From: an uncultured Pseudomonadota bacterium
Lineage (GTDB): Bacteria > Pseudomonadota > Gammaproteobacteria > Burkholderiales > Burkholderiaceae_C
Reading direction: 5' to 3'
DNA length: 6,307 bases
Assembly: GCA_900320815.1 (NCBI GenBank)
Contig: ONTY01000090.1
Coordinates: 1 to 6,307 of the forward strand
The notes beneath the pieces are model-generated. The model saw only the letters and a program-made list of their open reading frames with translations, was not told where the DNA came from and did no database searches. This document shows positions 1 through 5,653 of this stretch, piece after piece. Position numbers and translations under genes: made by a program. The first letter of the stretch is position 1. Each line of letters opens with the position of its first letter.

Positions 1-555
1 CGCTGCGCTCCACTGCGGCGCACGGCGCACATAGGCCACCACTTGCGCCACCTGCACGCCACATTCGCGCAAGCGCGCCGCGAGCCAGTCGCGCCCCTGC
101 ACGCGCCCGCTTTCGTCGCCGCCGCGCACGATGAGCACGCGGCGCACCGCGCCGGCACGCACGCTGGCACCCACCTGCGCCCACAGCGCCTCGCTGTCGC
201 GCTGCGGGGCATCTGGCGCAGGCTGCACGATGCGCGCCGCCGGCCAGCCGGCGCGCTGCAGCGCCGCCGCCGTGCCCTCGCCCGTCACCCACGCCGCAGC
301 CTCAGAAGCAGCGGCAAGGCCAGGCGGCGTCAGGAAATGCTGCACCGCCTGCCCGCTGACAAACATCACGGCGTCCTGCTGCGGCACGTATTGCCGCGCC
401 CGCTGCAGGGCAGCGACCTCCGGCGCGGGCGCTGTTTCAATCAGCGGCAGCGCCCGCGCCGCCACACCACGCGCCGCAAGCGCCCGCATCCACTCGTTCG
501 CCACCGGCTCCGGGCGCGTGATGATGAGCGGGGAAAAAGCAGATACATCAAGCAT
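1..555 (-). CDS. hemD: Uroporphyrinogen-III synthase, C-terminal end missing (cut by window edge)
   Basis: Uroporphyrinogen-III synthase closes the linear tetrapyrrole hydroxymethylbilane, with inversion of ring D, to give uroporphyrinogen III in the cytoplasm. From the ATG at 555-553 the frame stays open to base 1, giving 185 residues of an enzyme usually near 250. The N-terminus reads MLDVSAFSPLIITRPEPVAN, with the LIITRPE opening typical of HemD. Near residues 144-180 there is RGGDESGR followed by a G-V-Q-V-x-x-V-x-A-Y-x-R pattern, which matches the second-domain region. HemD is poorly conserved, so the call also relies on hemC lying upstream on the same strand. No clear Shine-Dalgarno precedes the start. 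Unusually, hemC and hemD are separated by about 1.2 kb carrying an opposite-strand gene, so hemD probably needs its own promoter; I see no convincing one. Confidence 0.88.
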   Translation of the reverse strand, partial: MLDVSAFSPLIITRPEPVANEWMRALAARGVAARALPLIETAPAPEVAALQRARQYVPQQDAVMFVSGQAVQHFLTPPGLAAASEAAAWVTGEGTAAALQRAGWPAARIVQPAPDAPQRDSEALWAQVGASVRAGAVRRVLIVRGGDESGRVQGRDWLAARLRECGVQVAQVVAYVRRAPQWSAA

Positions 556-614
556 GGCGTCATTGTGCGGCGGCAGCAGGCATGGGAAAAAGCGCACGAT
601 ACATCACACAACAG

Positions 615-676
615 CAAATACCCTGCATATTTACAACGCATAGCCGGCTATTTTTGCCGGCAAACACTGTATACCC
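615..676 (+). repeat. 62-bp intergenic repeat, copy A
   Basis: Copy A of a five-member family in this window. It begins CAAATACCCT and ends TGCCGGCA-N7-TATACCC (655-676). It aligns without gaps to copy B (3923-3984), with 42 of 62 bases identical by my hand count. It contains the inverted repeat GCCGGC-TATTTTT-GCCGGC at 643-661, which could form a hairpin with a 6-bp stem. It lies in the 288-bp gap between the divergent hemD and acetolactate decarboxylase starts. Its function is unknown; a protein-binding site or a small mobile or REP-like element are both possible. Confidence 0.75.
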
Positions 677-843
677 ATTGTAATTGCCGTCGTGATGGAA
701 ACCTTTGGTTTTGGCCGCGCCACTACGCACAACGCAAAATGCTGCACGTCACGCGCAATGTCCAATCGGAGTGCGCTGTGTTCAGCGACGCGCCGGAAAA
801 ACCCGGCGCGTCGCAATTGTTGAAACTCGCTGAGGTCGATGAC

Positions 844-1663
844 ATGAACAAACAAACGACAAAACGGGCGGCGCTGTGGCCGCTGCTGGCGCTGGCGGCG
901 GCTCTTGCCGGCACGGGCTGTGCGACAAAAAGTGCCGCCGCACCCGAGCGGGAAACGCTGTATCAGGTCTCCCTGCTCCAGGGCTTGATGCTCGGCGACT
1001 ACCACGGCAGCGTGAGCGTGGCGGCGCTGAAAACCAGGGGCGACACTGGCATCGGCACTTTTGACCGGCTCAACGGCGAACTCATCATGGTGGACGGCGT
1101 GGTCTACCGCGCCGCCGAAGACGGGCGCGTGTCGCTCGTCCCTGACCAGGAAACCGTGCCCTTTGCCAACGTGACCTTTTTTGACGCCGACGCGCAGCGC
1201 GCCGTGCAGAACGTGGCGGACTTCGCAGCCCTGCGCAGCCTGCTGGACGAGCAGGTGCGCGCGCGGTCCCAACCGCTTCTACATGATTCGCCTGGACGGG
1301 TACTTTGGGAACATGCGGGTGCGCAGCGAGCGGCCACAGTCCGCGCCATACCGCCCCCTGGCCAAGGTGATGGAAACGGACCAGACCCTGTTCACGCACA
1401 AGGACATCCGGGACACGGTGGTGGGGCTGTACTGTCCGGTGTACATGAATCAGGTGAACACGCCGGGCTGGCACCTGCACTTCGTTTCCGAAGACAGAAC
1501 CCAGGGCGGCCACGTGCTGGACTTGAGCGTCACGCAAGCCGAACTTTCCCTGGACGACACCGGCGGATTTGCCATGCTCCTGCCGGACAACCCGATGTTC
1601 CGGAACTTTGATTTCAGCGTTGAGCAGGCCGAGGACGTGCGCAAGGTGGAACAGGGGCAGTAG
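844..1663 (+). pseudogene. Alpha-acetolactate decarboxylase, lipoprotein-type, with one apparent frameshift
   Basis: Alpha-acetolactate decarboxylase converts 2-acetolactate to acetoin and CO2. The ATG at 844 has a good ribosome site (GAGG at 832-835, 8 bases upstream). Residues 1-26 look like a lipoprotein signal: positively charged start, hydrophobic stretch LWPLLALAAALA, then GTGC with Cys26. The lipobox is not ideal because position -3 is Gly. Catalytic-domain features are TLYQVSLLQGLMLGDYHGSV (about 38-57), FDRLNGELIMVDG with conserved Glu79, and, after the frame change, NRFYMIRLDG. The zinc motif GWHLHFVSEDRTQGGH gives His210, His212 and His223 in repaired numbering. The frame changes near 1254-1270 inside GTGCGCGCGCGG: removing one base there (for example C1264) restores a continuous 272-residue protein, a normal length. 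Everything downstream is intact, so this is a very recent inactivation, a slippage variant or a sequencing error. The gene lies opposite to hemC and hemD and is flanked by repeat copies A and D. I omit a symbol because budA and aldB are both used. Confidence 0.85.
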
Positions 1664-1711
1664 CCAAAAGCATGGCGCGCCGCCACGCCGCACGAAAGAG
1701 CAGGAAAGAGC

Positions 1712-1773
1712 AAGATACTCTCGGTAAATATTCATGATTACCGGCTTTATAAGCCGGAAATCGCTCTATACCC
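1712..1773 (+). repeat. 62-bp intergenic repeat, copy D
   Basis: Copy D of the 62-bp family, in the convergent gap between the acetolactate decarboxylase stop (1663) and the hemC stop (1798). It carries ATACTCT at its left end and AGCCGGAA-N7-TATACCC at its right end (1752-1773), in the same orientation as copy A. It aligns to copy C with about 39 of 62 identities and no gaps, by hand count. Its centre is a perfect stem-loop, CCGGCTT-TAT-AAGCCGG (1741-1757). No T-run follows the stem directly on either strand, so it is not a classic intrinsic terminator, though it may help end the two converging transcripts. Confidence 0.72.
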
Positions 1774-1797
1774 TATGATTTTCTGATTTTTTGGCGC

Positions 1798-2721
1798 TCA
1801 GTGCGCGCCTTGCTGCAGCAGCAAGGCAGCAACGTGGCTCCCAAGCAAGCGCGCGGCCTGCAGCGAGGGTTGCTCCACGCGCGCTTCGGCGCGCAGCAAG
1901 CGCGGCGCGCCCTCCACTTCGCCCCAGGCGGCGCGCAGGTGCAAGCCGCTGGCGTCCAGCGTGGCGTGCGCGGCCAGCGGCATGGAGCAGCTGCCGCCCA
2001 TAACGCGGCTCACGGTGCGCTCGGCGGTGGTGCAGAGCGCGGCGCGCACGTCAACGAGTGGCAGCAGCGCCTCGGCCACATCCTCGCGCCCGCTGCGGAT
2101 TTCGATGCCCAGCACGCCTTGGCCGGCGGCGGGCAGCATGTCGTCCTCGCTGAACACGCCGCGGATGCGCGCGCGCAGCCCAAGGCGCTTCAAGCCAGCG
2201 GCAGCGAGCACGATGCCGGCGTACTGCCCCTCGTCCAGCTTGCGCAGGCGCGTGTCCAGATTGCCGCGCAGCGGCTCGAGGCGCACGTCGCCGCGCCCCA
2301 CCTTGGCCAGCAGCGCGCGCAGCAGCGCCACGCGCCGCAGGCTGGAAGTGCCGATGGCGGCGCCTTCTGGCAGGTCGGCGGGGCTGAGGTAGTCGGGCGA
2401 CACCCAGGCATCGCGCGCATCTTCGCGCTCCATGATGGCGGCCAGCGCAAAGCCCTCGGGCAGCTCCATCGGCACATCTTTGAGCGAATGCACTGCGAGG
2501 TCCGCGCTGCCATCGGCCAGCGCCGCCTCCAGCTCCTTCACAAACAGCCCCTTGCCACCCACCTGCGAGAGCGCACGATCCAGAACGCGATCGCCCTGCG
2601 TCGTCAGCGGCAGCAGACGCACGCTGTGCCCAAGCGCCTCCAGACGCTGCTGCACATGCTGCGCCTGCCACATGGCAAGGCGGCTTTCACGGGTGGCAAT
2701 CGTCAAACTCAAAGAAGACAT
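1798..2721 (-). CDS. hemC: Porphobilinogen deaminase (hydroxymethylbilane synthase)
   Basis: This cytoplasmic enzyme polymerises four porphobilinogen molecules into hydroxymethylbilane, using a covalently bound dipyrromethane cofactor. The 307-residue protein is full length for the family. Visible motifs are an N-terminal [25 protein letters not shown] (55-65), AVHSLKDVP with the catalytic Asp82, GTSSLRR (124-130), [11 protein letters not shown] (152-162), and [12 protein letters not shown] with Cys245 as the cofactor attachment residue. The ATG at 2721-2719 gives the expected [11 protein letters not shown] start. A GTG at 2760 in the same frame would add 13 hydrophobic residues and is less likely. 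No clear Shine-Dalgarno is visible, as the leader is rich in T and C. The gene is divergent from ssb, and its product feeds HemD, encoded further along the same strand beyond the intervening acetolactate decarboxylase gene. Confidence 0.97.
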   Translation of the reverse strand: MSSLSLTIATRESRLAMWQAQHVQQRLEALGHSVRLLPLTTQGDRVLDRALSQVGGKGLFVKELEAALADGSADLAVHSLKDVPMELPEGFALAAIMEREDARDAWVSPDYLSPADLPEGAAIGTSSLRRVALLRALLAKVGRGDVRLEPLRGNLDTRLRKLDEGQYAGIVLAAAGLKRLGLRARIRGVFSEDDMLPAAGQGVLGIEIRSGREDVAEALLPLVDVRAALCTTAERTVSRVMGGSCSMPLAAHATLDASGLHLRAAWGEVEGAPRLLRAEARVEQPSLQAARLLGSHVAALLLQQGAH

Positions 2722-2790
2722 ATCAATCAAAAGAAAAAGAGCAAACGAAGAAAACAGCACAAAGGCAGACGATGGTACGGTGCGCCGCCC

Positions 2791-2808
2791 GGGCGCTTCC
2801 CAGCGCCC
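2791..2808. promoter_or_regulatory. Perfect stem-loop in the hemC-ssb divergent region
   Basis: GGGCGCT-TCCC-AGCGCCC forms a perfect 7-bp stem with a 4-base loop. It lies 70 bases upstream of the hemC start and upstream of the ssb promoter. On the minus strand it would fall within the hemC leader if transcription starts further right. No T-run follows, so a terminator is unlikely. A regulatory role is an inference. Confidence 0.4.
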
Positions 2809-2818
2809 TGTATATATT

Positions 2819-2880
2819 CATATACTCCAATCAATTGTCCACTGTTACCCGCATCATATAATGGTAGTGTAGATATACTC
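2819..2880 (+). repeat. 62-bp intergenic repeat, diverged copy E, overlapping the ssb promoter
   Basis: This is the most diverged member of the family. TATACTC occurs at 2821-2827 and again at 2874-2880, exactly 53 bases apart; that is the spacing of the two ATAC boxes in the other four copies. It also shares TTACCCGCA at repeat positions 27-35 with copy C, for about 34 of 62 identities to C without gaps. It lacks the CCGG core, having AATGG where the others have GCCGG. The ssb promoter lies inside it. Confidence 0.55.
2835..2862 (+). promoter_or_regulatory. Probable sigma-70-type promoter of ssb
   Basis: TTGTCC (2835-2840) is followed after 16 bases by a perfect TATAAT (2857-2862). The -35 box matches the TTGACA consensus at 4 of 6 positions. 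Transcription would begin near 2869, leaving a leader of about 145 bases before the ssb start at 3015. This is the best promoter-like sequence in the window. I found no equally good promoter for the divergent hemC. Confidence 0.7.
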
Positions 2881-2890
2881 GCTGCAATTT

Positions 2891-2930
2891 CGCAAATTTT
2901 TGCGGCTTCCCTCTGCCAGCGCCGCTGGCA
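2891..2930 (+). promoter_or_regulatory. Two inverted repeats in the ssb leader
   Basis: Downstream of the ssb promoter are CGCAA-ATTT-TTGCG (2891-2904) and a perfect TGCCAGC-GCC-GCTGGCA (2914-2930; 7-bp stem, 3-base loop). Both would lie in the untranslated leader of the ssb transcript. They could be operators or RNA structures affecting expression. The sequence shows only the symmetry, not a function. Confidence 0.4.
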
Positions 2931-3014
2931 CAATCGCGCCCCTGTTTCCCCCGCCACAGCGTGCGGCGCACCACTCCACAACCTGTTTTCACCAACCATC
3001 CACACACCACCCGC

Positions 3015-3641
3015 ATGGCCTCCGTCAACAAAGTCATTCTCATCGGCAACCTTGGGCGCGACCCCGAGGTGCGAACCTTCCCCAGCGGCGGGCGCATCTG
3101 CAACGTCCGCATTGCCACCACTGAACGCTGGACCGACCGCCAAAGCGGCGAGCCACGCGAGAACACCGAGTGGCACAGCGTCATCTTCAACGACCGCCTG
3201 GCCGACATCGCCGCGCAATACCTGCGCAAAGGCTCTTCCGTCTACATTGAAGGCAAGCTGCGCACCCGCTCCTGGGACGACAAACAAACCGGCCAAAAAC
3301 GCTACGCCACCGAAATCCGCGCCGACGCCATGCAAATGCTCGGCCCCCGCCCTGCTGGCCAAGGCAGCCCCTCAGGCAACTGGCAGCAGCCGGGCGCCGC
3401 CTGGGGGGGGCCACCAGACAACGACCCCCAGCAGCAAAGCGGCTGGCAACAACCCCAAGGCTGGCAGCAGCCACAGCCAGTCCCGGGCGGCTGGCCGCAG
3501 CAACCGCAGCCAGGCAGCAGCACCCCTGCGCCCATGCCACAGCCTGCCACTGCAGCAGCGCAGCCCGCCGTCCCGCTGCCGCCCGCGCAAACAGGCAGCG
3601 ACGGCCTTGGCGGCCTAAGCGACGAAGACATCCCCTTCTAA
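3015..3641 (+). CDS. ssb: Single-stranded DNA-binding protein
   Basis: SSB coats single-stranded DNA during replication, recombination and repair, and recruits partner proteins through its C-terminal tip. The ATG at 3015 gives the conserved start [20 protein letters not shown]. An in-frame GTG at 2961 would add 18 unrelated residues and is rejected. Residues 1 to about 110 form the OB fold, including [21 protein letters not shown] and [11 protein letters not shown]. Residues of about 115-200 are a disordered linker rich in Gln, Pro, Gly and Trp, with repeats such as GWQQPQ. The protein ends in the canonical acidic tip DEDIPF (203-208). At 208 residues it is a little longer than Escherichia coli SSB because of the linker. 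No Shine-Dalgarno is evident before the start. A run of eight G (3403-3410) lies in the linker coding sequence. Confidence 0.97.
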   Translation: MASVNKVILIGNLGRDPEVRTFPSGGRICNVRIATTERWTDRQSGEPRENTEWHSVIFNDRLADIAAQYLRKGSSVYIEGKLRTRSWDDKQTGQKRYATEIRADAMQMLGPRPAGQGSPSGNWQQPGAAWGGPPDNDPQQQSGWQQPQGWQQPQPVPGGWPQQPQPGSSTPAPMPQPATAAAQPAVPLPPAQTGSDGLGGLSDEDIPF

Positions 3642-3677
3642 TCCTTCACCGCACACTCCTGCCCTCTCACCCCATGT

Positions 3678-3705
3678 CAAGGGCGGCTCTCCGCAGCCGC
3701 CCTTG
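3678..3705 (+). terminator. Strong stem-loop downstream of ssb, probable terminator without a T-run
   Basis: CAAGGGCGGCT-CTCCGC-AGCCGCCCTTG is a perfect 11-bp stem with a 6-base loop, starting 37 bases after the ssb stop. GGCGTG follows instead of a T-run, so it does not meet the classic intrinsic form. It may protect the 3' end of the message or assist termination. Confidence 0.5.
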
Positions 3706-3715
3706 GCGTGTACAC

Positions 3716-3768
3716 GCTGCCGCACAAGTGCCAGCAGCGATCAATTCAATGGAACCGCTGGCGGCAGC
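3716..3768. other. Imperfect long stem-loop after ssb
   Basis: GCTGCCGC (3716-3723) pairs with GCGGCAGC (3761-3768). Inside this, CAGC (3732-3735) pairs with GCTG (3757-3760), leaving a bulge on the left arm and a loop of about 21 bases. It follows the preceding hairpin by 10 bases. It could be a structured 3' untranslated region or a small RNA, but no promoter was identified for it. Confidence 0.3.
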
Positions 3769-3837
3769 AAGCAACAGCACCATCTTGCAGGGCGCGCCAG
3801 CAAAACCGAGGCTGTGCTGGTGTTGCAACTTCAAAAA

Positions 3838-3899
3838 GGGTATATCCAGATTGCCGGCATATATTGCGGGTAAGCAAACGTAAAAGCCCATAGTATGCA
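3838..3899 (-). repeat. 62-bp intergenic repeat, copy C (minus strand)
   Basis: Read on the minus strand, this copy carries ATACTAT near its start, TTACCCGCA in the middle, and TGCCGGCA-N7-TATACCC at its end (3859-3838). The spacing is the same as in copies A, B and D. It faces away from copy B, so GGGTATA (3838-3844) and TATACCC (3978-3984) form the outer ends of a 147-bp inverted pair. Confidence 0.7.
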
Positions 3900-3922
3900 A
3901 GAGGGCAATAGAACGCGCCGCA

Positions 3923-3984
3923 CAAATACCCTGTACATCAATTTATCATTGCCCTCATCTTTTGCCGGCAGGTGTTGTATACCC
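3923..3984 (+). repeat. 62-bp intergenic repeat, copy B
   Basis: Begins CAAATACCCTG and ends TGCCGGCA-N7-TATACCC (3963-3984). Its first 11 bases are identical to those of copy A, and the last block from TTTTGCCGGCA to TATACCC is also conserved at fixed spacing. It lies between ssb and the 3' end of the ankyrin gene and is the right-hand half of the inverted pair with copy C. Confidence 0.75.
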
Positions 3985-4064
3985 CTAAGAAAATCTTCAG
4001 TAGGGGGTGCTCCTTGTCGGCGCCCGTGCTGCACGTACAAGCCGGATGCGGGCGGCCTGGCGCA

Positions 4065-4577
4065 TCAGTAACTCTCCCGCATCAGTTCAAGAAACACCGG
4101 CGCATTCAGCGCAGCGGCATATTCAATGGCATTCATACCAAGGACTTCGGACGCGTGCCACGGGTCGGCACCGGCGTCCAGCAGCAACACGGCGTGAGGC
4201 ACAGCATTGGCGTTGATGGCGGCCATGAGTGGCGTCAGCCCACCCACGGGGTTGGTGCCATTCACGTTGGCGCCTGCGGCGATGAGGCTTTTCAGCAGAG
4301 GCAGACAAGAAAATCCATTGCGGCTGATGGGGGTGAGCGCAAAAAATATCAGCGGCACACCGCCGTCGGTGTGGTTGGCATTGGCACCGCGCGCCAGCAT
4401 GAAATCCAGCAGCCGCGTGTTGCCAGACAGCAAAGCGGCGCGGGCAAAAAAATCCAGAAAACGGCGCTCCGGAATCTCTTTGCCAAGGCTCACAGAGTGC
4501 CTTTGCCACCAGTCTTGCAGCGCGCAGTGCAGCAATTCCTGCTGCGCGTGCTGCAGATATTCATGAATGCCATCCAT
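4065..4577 (-). CDS. Ankyrin-repeat protein
   Basis: A 170-residue protein with no signal peptide or membrane segment visible, so probably cytoplasmic. After a helical N-terminus of about 43 residues it shows three to four ankyrin-type repeats. The first is near 44-75 (NTRLLDFMLARGANANHTD), the second near 76-109 (LLKSLIAAGANVN), the third near 113-144 (GLTPLMAAINANA, LLLDAGADP), and a last degenerate one near 147-168. Ankyrin repeats bind proteins, but the partner cannot be told from sequence. The ATG at 4577-4575 is preceded by AGGGAA at modest spacing. The start is 45 bp after the nitroreductase stop on the same strand, so the two are probably co-transcribed. The GANxNHTD segment is shared with the other ankyrin gene at 5697, suggesting paralogy. 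Confidence 0.85.
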   Translation of the reverse strand: MDGIHEYLQHAQQELLHCALQDWWQRHSVSLGKEIPERRFLDFFARAALLSGNTRLLDFMLARGANANHTDGGVPLIFFALTPISRNGFSCLPLLKSLIAAGANVNGTNPVGGLTPLMAAINANAVPHAVLLLDAGADPWHASEVLGMNAIEYAAALNAPVFLELMRESY

Positions 4578-4622
4578 CGCATTTTCCCTGGTTTATGCTG
4601 GGGCGAGTTCAGCCATCGCGCC

Positions 4623-5291
4623 CTACACCACCCACTGCACAGTTTCTTCCAAGCTGCGGCGGATTTTGGGGCGGGGTTCGTGCAGGCGGTAGCCAAAGCA
4701 CGCCATAACGGCGAGTTTGTAGTGCGCGGGGTTGTAGGGCGCTTCTTGGGCAAGGAGCGTGTTCATGCCCTCCAGCGCAAAACCTTCGATGGGCGTGGAG
4801 TCAATGCCGAGCCAGGCGGCGGCGGTGAGCATGTCCGCGAGGGCGATATAGCTTTGCTTGCACGCCCAGTCATAAAAAGCGCGCGGCTGACCGGCCAGCG
4901 CAAAGTCGCTGCGCGCAAATTGCTCGTAGTGGCGGCAGCGGCGCTCCAGTGCTTCACCCGTCACGCGCTGGCGCTCACTGAAGATGCGCTGCGGCAGGCC
5001 GCTTTCAGGCGAGAGCAGGGGTTCAAGCTGCGCGATAAAGGCCACGAGGTGGCTGCACTCGGTGGCTTTGGCGCCGGCGCCCCAGGCTTCACGTGCGATG
5101 CGCTGGCGCAGCGCGGGGCGCTCGATAACGAGCAAGCGCCACGGCTCCAGCCCAAAGGAGCTTGGGGCGAGCTGGGCAGACTGCAGCAGTGTCTGGAAGT
5201 GCGCGTCGCTGATGCGGCGTGCGGGGTCGTAGGCTTTGCAGGCGTGGCGGAAACTGGCAGCAGCGAGGATGTCGGCGGCAGTGACTGGCAT
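4623..5291 (-). CDS. NAD(P)H-dependent nitroreductase family oxidoreductase
   Basis: A 222-residue flavin enzyme of the nitroreductase family (NfsB-like). These use FMN and NAD(P)H to reduce nitroaromatics, quinones or other acceptors in the cytoplasm. Visible motifs are an N-terminal FRHACKAYDPARRISD (14-29, the usual Arg/Lys-Tyr-Asp region), LAPSSFGLEPWRLLVI (41-56, flavin-binding segment), and GIDSTPIEGF (162-171) followed by a C-terminal VMACFGYR. Length is typical of the family. The ATG at 5291-5289 is chosen because AAAGGAA lies about 8 bases upstream; an upstream in-frame extension of 28 residues lacks family similarity. The gene probably leads a two-gene operon with the ankyrin gene and is divergent from the small basic protein gene. 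The physiological substrate cannot be assigned. Confidence 0.9.
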   Translation of the reverse strand: MPVTAADILAAASFRHACKAYDPARRISDAHFQTLLQSAQLAPSSFGLEPWRLLVIERPALRQRIAREAWGAGAKATECSHLVAFIAQLEPLLSPESGLPQRIFSERQRVTGEALERRCRHYEQFARSDFALAGQPRAFYDWACKQSYIALADMLTAAAWLGIDSTPIEGFALEGMNTLLAQEAPYNPAHYKLAVMACFGYRLHEPRPKIRRSLEETVQWVV

Positions 5292-5422
5292 GAAGTGGTT
5301 CCTTTCGGCAAATGTGGCTTGCGCGCTCTTGGTTTGAGAGCATTGGAGGAGAGGGCGCAATGGTAGACAATACACGGCTTTGCGTTTTCCCCCACCCTTT
5401 TCTTTTTTCAGGACAAAACATC

Positions 5423-5581
5423 ATGGGCAACAAAATCATCACCGAAGCGATGCGTAAAGCGACGCCGCCGCTGCCGGGTGCGTCGCGCCCGAAATTGGGC
5501 GCCGGTCAACGCCGCAGCCTGGAGCGCGGCGCGCACTTGCGCAGCAAGAAGAACCCGGGCAAGCGCCCGCATCAGGGTTGA
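5423..5581 (+). CDS. Small very basic protein, function unknown
   Basis: A 52-residue protein starting MGNKIITEAMRKATPPLPGA. It has 13 Lys or Arg and two His against only two acidic residues, and its C-terminal half is dominated by RRSLERGAHLRSKKNPGKRP. There is no Cys, signal peptide or membrane segment. The charge suggests nucleic-acid or ribosome binding, but that is an inference. The ATG at 5423 follows AGGA (10-13 bases upstream). A strong intrinsic terminator starts 22 bases after the stop, which supports a genuine single-gene transcription unit. In-frame codons continue upstream to 5312 but carry no ribosome site as good. I do not recognise the family with certainty. Confidence 0.75.
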   Translation: MGNKIITEAMRKATPPLPGASRPKLGAGQRRSLERGAHLRSKKNPGKRPHQG

Positions 5582-5603
5582 GTTTTTTCTCGCTGAAATA
5601 AAG

Positions 5604-5633
5604 CGCCCCTGCTGCCTGCAAGGGCGTTTTTTT
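5604..5633 (+). terminator. Intrinsic terminator of the small basic protein gene
   Basis: CGCCCC-TGC-TGCCT-GCA-AGGGCG (5604-5626) forms a stem of five GC pairs, one C-A mismatch and three further pairs, with a 5-base loop. It is followed directly by seven T (5627-5633). This is the only textbook rho-independent terminator in the window. Confidence 0.9.
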
Positions 5634-5653
5634 GTACGCGTTTTCTCGTGCAG

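Larger units (their letters stand above)
3642..4064. other. 423-bp gene-free region between ssb and the ankyrin gene
   Basis: I find no credible gene here. Short open frames on both strands run across hairpins and repeats and lack ribosome sites or recognisable protein features. The region holds a strong stem-loop just after ssb (3678-3705), a larger imperfect stem-loop (3716-3768), and two copies of the 62-bp repeat in inverted orientation (3838-3899 and 3923-3984). From about 3830 to 4000 it is clearly AT-richer than the genes around it. Confidence 0.7.

Noticed and set aside
560..583. Seven-codon upstream reading frame before hemD (MPAAAAQ)
   Set aside because: It has no ribosome site and no regulatory codon pattern; chance is the simplest explanation.
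43..843. Long plus-strand open frame leading into the decarboxylase gene
   Set aside because: It is antisense to hemD and then crosses the intergenic repeat. The decarboxylase has its own ribosome site and signal peptide starting at 844.
2807..2826. Possible LexA box upstream of ssb (CTGTATATATTCATATACTC)
   Set aside because: The left half resembles CTGT but the right half lacks ACAG at the correct spacing, and the site lies upstream of the -35 box. Too weak to call.
1801..3618. 605-codon plus-strand open frame
   Set aside because: It is antisense to hemC and then overlaps ssb in another frame. Composition is Arg/Ala/Pro-rich with no recognisable domain, as expected for GC-rich shadow frames.
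615..3984. CRISPR array, integron attC sites or tRNA-like elements as an explanation for the 62-bp repeats
   Set aside because: Copies are dispersed and diverged rather than regularly spaced, lack the GTTRRRY core of attC sites, and do not fold as tRNA.
3667..4040. Short minus-strand open frames of 77 and 69 codons after ssb
   Set aside because: They run across hairpins and the 62-bp repeats, have no good ribosome site and show no protein family features.
3972..5366. 464-codon plus-strand open frame
   Set aside because: It is antisense to the ankyrin and nitroreductase genes, which have clear family motifs.
5604..5633. Terminator hairpin as another copy of the repeat family
   Set aside because: It has no ATAC boxes or CCGG core; it is an ordinary intrinsic terminator.
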